Shown one piece after another: positions 6,348 to 11,914 of a stretch of DNA of 11,914 nt (its first letter is position 1; each line of letters starts with the position of its first letter). Below the pieces are notes generated by a model that saw nothing but the letters and a program-made list of their open reading frames with translations, had not been told where the DNA came from and made no database searches. Source of the stretch: an uncultured Collinsella sp. (GTDB lineage Bacteria > Actinomycetota > Coriobacteriia > Coriobacteriales > Coriobacteriaceae); NCBI GenBank assembly GCA_958438955.1, contig CAUBTS010000060.1, positions 1-11,914 on the forward strand. The letters are read 5' to 3'. The position numbers and the translations under genes are program-made.

Positions 6348-6530
6348 CTGTAGCCGCCGCCGGCGAAGTTAACATAGGGGAGGCCAGGGGGCTTTGCCCC
6401 CAAATCTTTCCGCAGGACGGCAGGACCCCCGCCGCACGAAGTGCGCAGCGGGGGTCCTGCCATGTCCGAGGACGATTTGGGGGCAAAGCCCCCTGGCCTC
6501 CCCGGCGAGTATACGGGACGGCGACTACAG
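6348..6530. repeat. ~183-bp nested palindrome overlapping the thrB stop
   Basis: Three nested shells are visible. The outer arms, 6348-6361 and 6517-6530, match at 12 of 14 positions. The middle arms, 6377-6406 and 6474-6503, are perfect 30-bp inverted copies, each itself a hairpin (GGGGGC-TTT-GCCCCC type). The inner arms, 6419-6435 and 6445-6461, match at 16 of 17 around a CGCAC-GAA-GTGCG apex. The right outer arm contains the thrB stop codon at 6525-6527. There is no long T-tract on either side and no open reading frame inside. It looks like a dispersed palindromic element (BIME or MITE type) rather than an ordinary terminator, though it could block convergent transcription. The rest of the 286-nt gap, 6239-6347, shows nothing I can name. 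Confidence 0.85.
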
Positions 6531-7406
6531 GTATTCGATCTGGGCGCCTTCCGTGTCGCACGTCAGAATATGCGTATCACACTTAGGGAACTGCTCGCGC
6601 AGCTTGACCTGCAGGAACTTTGCCACGATGGTGTCGTCAGTCACGGCCATGAGAGTCGAGCCCGAGCCGCTGATCCAGATGGTCTTGGCGCCGCCGTTAA
6701 GGCAGGTGTCGCGCACGGCGTTGTAGTCGGGAATCAGACGGCGACGATAGGGTTCCTGGATGCGGTCGTCATTGGCGGCGGCAATCAGGTCGAGGTCACC
6801 AGTCTCCAAGCCGCGCGTCATGCCGGCGATGCGGCCCATCTGCCACACGGCGGTGGAGAGTGGAATCTCCTGCGGCACAACCTTGCGCGCCTCGCTCGTA
6901 TGCACCTCGTAGGGCGGAATCACGGTAATAAAACGCAGGCGATCGCTCACCTCGTAGCGCAGGCACTGGGGGAGCGAATCGGTCGGCGTAAAGGAACAGA
7001 CGGCGCCGCCCAGGATAGCGGGGGCGACGTTATCGGGATGGCCCTCGACTTCGGTGGCAATGCGAACCAGCTCGGCGCGGTCGACGGTGTGGCCTGTCAG
7101 TGCGGCGGCGGCCATAATGCCGGCGACGACGCAGGTGGAGCTGGAGCCCAGGCCGCGGGCGACGGGCACGTCGGTCTGGATGTCGATGGCAACGGGAAAA
7201 GCCGGCTCGTCCCATGCAGCCAGTGCATCGACAAAGCTGACGTAGACCAGGTTGTCCTCGTTTTGGAACTCCTCGGGGCAGCCCGTGATGGTGAGCCTGT
7301 CGGTGCGCTCGAAGGTGAAGTGCGAGTAGAGGCTGACGGCCATGCCGAGGGTATCGTAGCCGATGCCTAGGTTGGCGCTGGTTGCTGGGACGGTGATTTT
7401 GATCAT
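6525..7406 (-). CDS. thrB: Homoserine kinase
   Basis: Phosphorylates L-homoserine to O-phosphohomoserine with ATP, the step before threonine synthase. It is a 293-aa GHMP-superfamily kinase. The N-terminal VPATSANLGIGYDTLG (6-21) is the family start, the ATP-binding PVARGLGSSS is at 81-90, EGHPDNVAPA is at 121-130, and the C-terminal GHMP motif reads WISGSGST. Length is typical. The start, complementary to 7404-7406, has AGGAGG on the minus strand with 6-nt spacing. It lies downstream of thrC on the same strand, 200 nt away, with a 106-bp palindrome and a terminator-like hairpin between them. Read-through or a separate promoter is therefore needed for expression. No attenuator leader peptide is visible. 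The gene converges on the toxin-antitoxin-like module across the large palindrome at 6348-6530. Confidence 0.95.
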   Translation of the reverse strand: MIKITVPATSANLGIGYDTLGMAVSLYSHFTFERTDRLTITGCPEEFQNEDNLVYVSFVDALAAWDEPAFPVAIDIQTDVPVARGLGSSSTCVVAGIMAAAALTGHTVDRAELVRIATEVEGHPDNVAPAILGGAVCSFTPTDSLPQCLRYEVSDRLRFITVIPPYEVHTSEARKVVPQEIPLSTAVWQMGRIAGMTRGLETGDLDLIAAANDDRIQEPYRRRLIPDYNAVRDTCLNGGAKTIWISGSGSTLMAVTDDTIVAKFLQVKLREQFPKCDTHILTCDTEGAQIEYL

Positions 7407-7422
7407 GTGGGTCCTCCTGGGC

Positions 7423-7528
7423 GGTCTGCCTGTTTAGTTCGCTGCTCGGGCAGTCCTGGCTCGCTCGGAAAGCACATTAAGTGCTTTCCGGCTTGTGCGG
7501 AACTCGCGACGAACTAAACAGGCAGACC
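7423..7528. repeat. ~106-bp nested palindrome between thrC and thrB
   Basis: The outer arms, 7423-7441 and 7510-7528, are perfect 19-bp inverted copies ending in TTTAGTTCG and its complement. The centre holds a second perfect 10-bp stem, CGGAAAGCAC (7466-7475) with GTGCTTTCCG (7481-7490), loop ATTAA. The stretches between the two stems are only loosely paired. The element starts 16 nt upstream of the thrB start codon, just beyond its ribosome-binding site, so it would fold in the thrB leader. Its sequence is unrelated to the palindrome downstream of thrB. No reading frame or promoter is evident inside it. Confidence 0.85.
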
Positions 7529-7563
7529 CGCTCGCATGCTCGTCATCATCCCGAAAGCTAAAT

Positions 7564-7594
7564 AAAAAGAAGGTGCGCCGGCTTTCGCCGGCGC
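7564..7594 (-). terminator. Terminator-like hairpin downstream of thrC
   Basis: Read on the minus strand, GCGCCGGC (complement of 7587-7594) and GCCGGCGC (complement of 7575-7582) form an 8-bp stem closed by a GAAA tetraloop. After six bases (ACCTTC) comes TTTTT (complement of 7564-7568). It begins 12 nt past the thrC stop. The gap before the T-run weakens it, so partial read-through into thrB is likely. Confidence 0.6.
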
Positions 7595-7606
7595 TTAATA
7601 AGGGGT

Positions 7607-9124
7607 CTAGTTGGTGCTCATTCGTTTTGCTGCAGACTCGACGTAGCTTGCCATCTCATCGACGTTGCAGACGTCTTCGAAGCGGACGGGCTTGGACTCG
7701 AGCTCGGCGAGTTGGACCGGGGCAACCGTGTTGGTTGCCTGCTCGAGCACTCGCATGGCCTCAAAGTCGTCCTCGGGAACGTCGAGGCCCAGGGCATCGC
7801 AGCAGGCGCGCGGGAACTTGTAGGGGCTGGCGGTCGAAAGCAGCACGCGGGCCTTGGCGCCCTCGGTGGGGGCGACCTGCTCAAAGACGTGATAGCCGCA
7901 AGCGGTGTGCGGGTCGATCACGTAGCCGTTGGTATCCCAGCAGCTCTTGATGGCGGCGCGAACCTCGTCCTCGCTGGCCCAGCCGCAGCCAAATACGCTC
8001 TGGATCTTGGCCAGCAGCTCGGCGGGTACCTCGTAGCGACCGGTCTGTGCCAACTGCTCCATAAGGCCGGCAACGAGTTCGCAGTCGCCATCGGACAGGA
8101 AGTACAGCATGCGCTCCAGGTTAGAGCTGATGAGGATGTCCATCGACGGCGAGATGGTCGTGAAGAACGGGCGGTTACGGTCGTAGACGCCGGTGGTCAG
8201 GAAGTCGGCAAGCACGTTGTTCTTGTCGCTCGCGACGATGAGCTTGGCGACGGGCAGGCCCATGCGCTTGGCGTAGTAGCCGGCCAAGATATCGCCAAAG
8301 TTGCCGGTGGGCACACAGAACTCTACGGCGTCGCCAGCCTCGATAGCGCCGGCGCGCAGCAGCTGCGCATAGGCGGCAAAGTAGTAGACGACTTGCGGCA
8401 CCAGGCGACCGACGTTGATCGAGTTGGCGCTTGAAAGCACCGTGCCGGCGGACTCAAGACGCTCGGCAAGCTCCTTATCGGCAAAGATGCGCTTGACGGC
8501 ACTCTGGGCATCGTCGAAGTTGCCGCGGATGCCGCAGACGGCGACGTTGTCGCCCTCCTGCGTGGACATCTGCAGGTTCTGGACGCGGCTGACTTTGCCT
8601 TCGGGATAAAAGACGGTAATACCCGTGCCCGGAGCGTCGGCAAAACCGGCGAGTGCGGCCTTGCCGGTGTCGCCCGACGTGGCGGTGACGATCATGATGC
8701 GCTCGGCGCCGCCGTCCTCGGCGGAAGTGCGGGCCATCAGGCGGGGGAGCATCTGCAGGGCGACGTCCTTGAAGGCGCTCGTGGGGCCGCCAAAGAGCTC
8801 CATCACATAGGTCTGAGGGGCGTCAGCGCCCGGCGCAGCGTCGAGTTTGACGAGCGGTGTAACCTCTTCACTCGCGAACGTGCCGTGATATGCCTCGTCG
8901 ACACACGCCGAAATTTCTTCGGCCGTGTAATCATTCAGTAACATTCCCAACACATCTTGAGCGATTTCAAAGTACGATTTATCTGCAAGCGAGCTGATAT
9001 CGACCTGCTGGGTGCCGAGCTCGTCCGAGACAAACAAACCCCCGTCGGGAGCGATGCCGGTGCGGATTGCCACCTTACTTGAGCACGATAAAGTGCGTCC
9101 TCGTGTACTATGATAAGTTCCCAT
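7607..9124 (-). CDS. thrC: Threonine synthase
   Basis: A PLP-dependent enzyme converting O-phosphohomoserine to L-threonine, the last step of the pathway. The 505-aa product begins MGTYHSTRG. PLP-binding K119 lies in ELFGGPTSAFKDVALQML (109-126); TATSGDTGKAA follows at 147-157, and SSANSINVGRLVPQ and VPTGNFGDILAGYYAK supply the expected phosphate- and cofactor-binding loops. The length fits the longer, lid-containing ThrC class. I chose the ATG complementary to 9122-9124 because GAGGAG lies 9 nt upstream on the minus strand. An upstream in-frame ATG at 9167-9169 would add 15 residues with no family match. It is transcribed divergently from lysC across a 104-nt gap and upstream of thrB. Confidence 0.95.
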   Translation of the reverse strand: MGTYHSTRGRTLSCSSKVAIRTGIAPDGGLFVSDELGTQQVDISSLADKSYFEIAQDVLGMLLNDYTAEEISACVDEAYHGTFASEEVTPLVKLDAAPGADAPQTYVMELFGGPTSAFKDVALQMLPRLMARTSAEDGGAERIMIVTATSGDTGKAALAGFADAPGTGITVFYPEGKVSRVQNLQMSTQEGDNVAVCGIRGNFDDAQSAVKRIFADKELAERLESAGTVLSSANSINVGRLVPQVVYYFAAYAQLLRAGAIEAGDAVEFCVPTGNFGDILAGYYAKRMGLPVAKLIVASDKNNVLADFLTTGVYDRNRPFFTTISPSMDILISSNLERMLYFLSDGDCELVAGLMEQLAQTGRYEVPAELLAKIQSVFGCGWASEDEVRAAIKSCWDTNGYVIDPHTACGYHVFEQVAPTEGAKARVLLSTASPYKFPRACCDALGLDVPEDDFEAMRVLEQATNTVAPVQLAELESKPVRFEDVCNVDEMASYVESAAKRMSTN

Positions 9125-9228
9125 ATAACACTGCTCCTCGGATGCCTTGGTCCCAATCGGTGAAACCATGGTATCAGAGCGTGCAAAATAGGTTCGCAGA
9201 GGCTTTTTAGAAAGGTAACCTCCAGCCC
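9125..9228. promoter_or_regulatory. Divergent thrC/lysC control region
   Basis: This 104-nt gap must carry the start signals for both transcripts. On the minus strand, TGA-TACCAT (complement of 9168-9176) looks like an extended -10 for thrC. On the plus strand I see only weak -10-like A/T stretches (CAAAAT at 9184-9189). The lysC ribosome-binding site is poor: AAAGG at 9211-9215 is 13 nt from the ATG. I see no T-box, lysine riboswitch or threonine-rich leader peptide. The room is too small for a riboswitch on either side. Confidence 0.4.
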
Positions 9229-10617
9229 ATGATTAAGATTGCCAAGTTTGGCGGCTCGTCGGTCGCCGACGCCGAACACTTCAAGAAGATCAAGGCCATC
9301 GTCGATGCCGATCCGGCTCGCCGTTTTGTGGTGGTTTCCGCCTGCGGTCGCCGCTTTAAGGGCGACACCAAGGTGACCGACCTGCTCTACCTGGTTAACG
9401 CGCACGTTAAGTATCACGTGTCGTGCGAGGAGTTGCTCGAGGACATTGGCCAGCGCTATTTTGATATTGCTGACGAGCTGGAGCTTACCTATCCCATCCG
9501 CGAGGAGTTCGCGGCCTTTGCCGAGCGCGCCCGCTCGGGCGGTTACTCCACCGAGGAGCTCGTGAGCCGCGGTGAGTACTTCACCGCTCGCCTGATGGCC
9601 GAGTACCTGGGCCTGCCGTTCCTGGATGCCGCGACGGTCGTTGCGTTCCATCACGACGGTACGCTCAGCATGAACCGCACCTCCGAGCTGGTGCAGGAGT
9701 ACGGTCAGCAGGGCGGCTTTGTTATGCCCGGTTTCTACGGCGCGACGCGTGAGGGCCAGATCAAGCTGCTCGATCGTGGCGGCGGCGATATCTCGGGCTC
9801 GATTTTGGCTAAGTGCCTGGGCGCCGACCTTTACGAGAACTGGACCGACGTCTCGGGTTTCTATTCTGCGGATCCGCGTATTGTTCCGGAGGCTCAGCCC
9901 ATTGCGCGCGTTACCTACGAGGAGCTGCGCGAGCTTTCGTACATGGGCGCAAGCGTCCTGCACGAGGAAGCCGTGTTCCCCGTGCGCGAGGCAGGCATTC
10001 CGCTGGTCATCAAGAACACCAATGCGCCGCAGGACCCCGGCACCATCATTAGCGAGACGGCTGATGAGGGCGAGGCGGAGCCCATCATTACCGGCGTGAC
10101 CGGCAAGCGCGGCTTTGTCGCCATCAACGTTGCCCGCGACCGCACCAAGCCCCGCGTTGGCTTTATGCGCCGTGCACTTTCGGTCTTCGAGCGCTATGAC
10201 GTTTCCGTCGAGCATATGCCCACCGGCGTCGACCGCTTTGGCGCCGTGGTGCAGGAGCAGGACGTTCACGATTCACTGTACTCGCTCGTGGGCGACATTC
10301 AGCAGGAGGTCGAGCCGCTCGAGATCGAGGTTGTCGAGGGCCTGGCACTTATCGCGACCGTCGGCCGTAACCTGCGCGGTCGTGCCGGCATCTCGGGCCA
10401 CCTGTTTGGCATGCTTGGCCAGGCTGGCGTGAGCGTGCGTATGATTTCGCAGAGCTGCGACGAGATCAATATCATCATCGGTGTGGAGGAGAAGGACTTT
10501 GATCTGGCGATTCAGACCATTTACCGCGCCTTCTCCGACGAGAACGGCATTGTGAAGGTCTCCGATCTGGAGGCTCCCGCGCCGGTCGATCCCGCCCTGG
10601 TCGCGCTCCACAAGTAG
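9229..10617 (+). CDS. lysC: Aspartate kinase
   Basis: Phosphorylates L-aspartate with ATP, the committed step to lysine, threonine, methionine and diaminopimelate. The 462-aa product has the kinase domain at about 1-290: KFGGSS at 6-11, SRGEYFTARL near 113-122, LDRGGGDISGS at 181-191 and WTDVSGFYSADPR at 205-217. The C-terminal ~150 residues are two ACT-type regulatory segments (ITGVTGKRGFVAIN..., then LIATVGRNLRGRAGISGHLF...), so amino-acid feedback control is expected. It is not fused to homoserine dehydrogenase, unlike E. coli ThrA or MetL. The ATG at 9229 is the natural start by the conserved IKIAKFGGSSV, although ribosome-binding-site spacing is long. asd follows on the same strand after 174 nt with a hairpin between. 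The symbol lysC is used for a monofunctional aspartokinase; which end product inhibits it cannot be read from sequence. Confidence 0.94.
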   Translation: MIKIAKFGGSSVADAEHFKKIKAIVDADPARRFVVVSACGRRFKGDTKVTDLLYLVNAHVKYHVSCEELLEDIGQRYFDIADELELTYPIREEFAAFAERARSGGYSTEELVSRGEYFTARLMAEYLGLPFLDAATVVAFHHDGTLSMNRTSELVQEYGQQGGFVMPGFYGATREGQIKLLDRGGGDISGSILAKCLGADLYENWTDVSGFYSADPRIVPEAQPIARVTYEELRELSYMGASVLHEEAVFPVREAGIPLVIKNTNAPQDPGTIISETADEGEAEPIITGVTGKRGFVAINVARDRTKPRVGFMRRALSVFERYDVSVEHMPTGVDRFGAVVQEQDVHDSLYSLVGDIQQEVEPLEIEVVEGLALIATVGRNLRGRAGISGHLFGMLGQAGVSVRMISQSCDEINIIIGVEEKDFDLAIQTIYRAFSDENGIVKVSDLEAPAPVDPALVALHK

Positions 10618-10668
10618 CTGCCATCCCGTTGATTTTTTGGGACATGTCTCATAAATCTACGGCGGGGC

Positions 10669-10690
10669 GTTTCGTTTCGGTTTCGTTTCG
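10669..10690. repeat. 11-bp tandem duplication (GTTTCGTTTCG x2)
   Basis: Two perfect back-to-back copies of GTTTCGTTTCG at 10669-10679 and 10680-10690 lie directly before the hairpin in the lysC-asd gap. Each copy is made of GTTTC-type pentamers, so this is a simple repeat that could vary in length between strains. Confidence 0.7.
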
Positions 10691-10721
10691 ACGGGGCGGG
10701 TTTCGTGCCCGCCCCGTTCTT
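10691..10721 (+). terminator. Strong hairpin in the lysC-asd gap, terminator-like
   Basis: ACGGGGCGGG (10691-10700) pairs perfectly with CCCGCCCCGT (10708-10717) around a 7-nt loop, then TCTT. The stem is very stable but the T-tract is poor, so it may be a leaky terminator or a Rho-independent pause. A TATACA box at 10723-10728, directly after it, could be a -10 for asd. Confidence 0.6.
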
Positions 10722-10791
10722 GTATACACTGGCAACAATAATCGGCCTGCTCGGCGTGCGGGCAAAAGCCACAACCTTTAAAGGGGGAAGC

Positions 10792-11817
10792 ATGAAACAG
10801 TACACGGTTGCTATTTTGGGCGCGACGGGAGCCGTGGGCACCCAGATGCTCGAGTGCCTCAACGAGCAGGAGTTTCCGGTCGGTAAGCTCAAGCTGCTGG
10901 CGAGCGCGCGCTCTGCGGGCAAGACCGTTGAGTTCCGCGGCGAGCAAATCGTGATTGAGGAGGCTTGCCCCGAGGCCTTTGAGGGCTGCGATATTGTGCT
11001 TGGTGCTGCCGGCGACGATATCGCCAAGGAATTGCTGCCCGAGGCCGTAAAGCGCGGCGCTGTCGTGGTCGACAACAGCCATGCCTTCCGCATGGATCCC
11101 GAGGTGCCACTGGTCGTACCCGAGATCAATGCCGACGATATCAAGTGGCATCACGGCCTTATCGCCAACCCCAACTGCGCGACCATTATCGGCCTGGTTC
11201 CCACCTGGCCGCTGCATCAGCTTGCCGGCGTAAAGCGTATGATCGTGTCCACGTATCAGGCAGCTTCGGGCGCCGGTGCCCCCGGTATGGCCGAGCTCGA
11301 AGCACAGCTTGCCGCCCTGGGCCGTGGCGAGGAGATTCCCGAGCCGCGCGCCTTCGCCGCCCAGCTGGCGAGCAACCTGATTCCGCAGATTGGCGGCGTC
11401 AAGGAGGAGGGCTTTACCTCCGAGGAGATGAAGCTGCAGAACGAGGGTCGCAAGATCATGCATCTGCCCGAGCTGCGCGTGAACTGCACCTGCGTGCGCG
11501 TGCCCGTGCTGCGCTCGCACTCCGAGAGCATTACGCTCGAGTTTGAGTGCGACATTACGGTTGAGGAGGCCCGTGCTGCGCTGGCTGCCGCTCCGGGCGT
11601 CAAGCTGGTTGACGACATGAGCGCCGAGGATGCGCACGACCGCTTCCCCATGCCGATGGACACCTCCGACCAGGACCTGATTTGGGTCGGTCGCGTACGC
11701 CGCGACATCTCGAACCCCGAGGCCGCGCGTGGCATCACCTTCTGGTGCTGCGGCGACCAAATCCGTAAGGGCGCGGCAACCAACGCCGTCCAGATCGCTA
11801 AGCTGCTCTGCGAGTAG
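10792..11817 (+). CDS. asd: Aspartate-semialdehyde dehydrogenase
   Basis: NADPH-dependent reduction of aspartyl phosphate to aspartate semialdehyde, the branch point to lysine/cell wall and to threonine/methionine. The 341-aa product has the Rossmann GATGAVG at 10-16, LASARSAGK at 37-44, DNSHAFRMDPEVPLVVPEIN at 94-113, catalytic C129 in NPNCAT, the STYQAASGAG loop (Q156) at 153-162, and catalytic H243 in RVPVLRSHSE. The length is typical of the Gram-positive-type enzyme. ATG 10792 is chosen because AGGGGG lies 4 nt upstream and the protein begins with the Rossmann strand. The same frame is open to a TTG near 10705, but the added residues lie over the terminator-like hairpin and match nothing. 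The pair lysC-asd supplies the threonine genes transcribed in the opposite direction. Confidence 0.96.
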   Translation: MKQYTVAILGATGAVGTQMLECLNEQEFPVGKLKLLASARSAGKTVEFRGEQIVIEEACPEAFEGCDIVLGAAGDDIAKELLPEAVKRGAVVVDNSHAFRMDPEVPLVVPEINADDIKWHHGLIANPNCATIIGLVPTWPLHQLAGVKRMIVSTYQAASGAGAPGMAELEAQLAALGRGEEIPEPRAFAAQLASNLIPQIGGVKEEGFTSEEMKLQNEGRKIMHLPELRVNCTCVRVPVLRSHSESITLEFECDITVEEARAALAAAPGVKLVDDMSAEDAHDRFPMPMDTSDQDLIWVGRVRRDISNPEAARGITFWCCGDQIRKGAATNAVQIAKLLCE

Positions 11818-11825
11818 TGTGACCT

Positions 11826-11853
11826 GTCCGGCGGGGGCCGGGCTTGGTTTTTT
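11826..11853 (+). terminator. Intrinsic terminator after asd
   Basis: A 7-bp stem GTCCGGC (11826-11832) with GCCGGGC (11837-11843), including one G:U pair and a GGGG loop, is followed by TTGG and TTTTTT (11848-11853). It starts 8 nt past the asd stop and should end the lysC/asd transcript. The remaining 61 nt to the window edge show nothing I can assign. Confidence 0.75.
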
Positions 11854-11914
11854 AAAAGAAGAGAACCAGTGTTGGCGGGATGTACATACAACAGGCGCCA
11901 CCGCGCAAGCGCAC

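Noticed and set aside
6377..6503. CRISPR array or IS terminal repeats
   Set aside because: The repeats are a single inverted pair, not direct repeats with spacers, and no transposase gene lies between them.
6441..7370. Plus-strand reading frame opposite thrB
   Set aside because: thrB motifs on the minus strand are unambiguous; this frame starts inside the palindrome and encodes a Gly/His-rich shadow.
9125..9228. Lysine riboswitch, T-box or threonine attenuator upstream of lysC or thrC
   Set aside because: The gap is only 104 nt and shared by two divergent genes, with no leader peptide rich in Thr/Ile and no riboswitch-like stems.
8935..10269. Long minus-strand reading frame antisense to lysC
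   Set aside because: It is a shadow of the GC-rich aspartate kinase codons, has no family resemblance, and overlaps both thrC and lysC.
10657..11901. Long minus-strand reading frame antisense to asd
   Set aside because: Low-complexity Gly/Ala/Leu-rich product typical of the complement of a GC-rich gene; asd on the plus strand has all catalytic motifs.

Overview
The window is GC-rich chromosomal DNA with compact gene spacing, clear Shine-Dalgarno sites and hairpin-rich gaps. Protein character (DegV, glycyl-radical activase, split aspartate-family enzymes) and the long nested palindromes between genes suggest a gut actinobacterium of the Coriobacteriia, most likely Collinsella or a close relative. 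That assignment is inferred from sequence style and was not tested by a search. No rRNA, tRNA, CRISPR array or intact transposase is visible.

Layout, left to right. (1) 1-970: a DegV-family lipid-binding protein whose true start probably lies at or beyond the left edge, closed by a strong intrinsic terminator. (2) 1011-1906: pflA, the pyruvate formate-lyase activase, apparently on its own promoter. (3) 1907-2222: a gene-free gap with two inverted repeats, one a 25-bp-arm hairpin. (4) 2223-3341: a membrane-anchored serine hydrolase of the class A beta-lactamase/DD-peptidase fold with degenerate motifs. (5) 3420-4789: mtnN (MTA/SAH nucleosidase) and engB (ribosome-assembly GTPase), probably co-transcribed. 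(6) 4826-6238: an accessory two-gene module. A DUF3990-like putative ADP-ribosyltransferase toxin overlaps by 35 nt a putative antitoxin/regulator carrying a C-terminal XRE helix-turn-helix. Two inverted copies of an operator-like dyad sit just upstream. (7) 6239-6524: a gene-free gap holding a very large nested palindrome that runs into the thrB stop codon. (8) 6525-9124, minus strand: thrC then thrB, separated by a second, unrelated ~106-bp palindrome and a terminator-like hairpin. (9) 9229-11817, plus strand: aspartate kinase (lysC) and aspartate-semialdehyde dehydrogenase (asd), diverging from thrC.

Four genes at the right make up most of the aspartate-to-threonine route: aspartate kinase (step 1), Asd (step 2), homoserine kinase ThrB (step 4) and threonine synthase ThrC (step 5). 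Homoserine dehydrogenase (step 3) is not in the window. The likely newest material is the toxin-antitoxin-like module at 4826-6238, sitting between the housekeeping gene engB and the thr cluster. Its coding sequence looks more A/T-rich than its neighbours, and a large palindrome lies immediately downstream.
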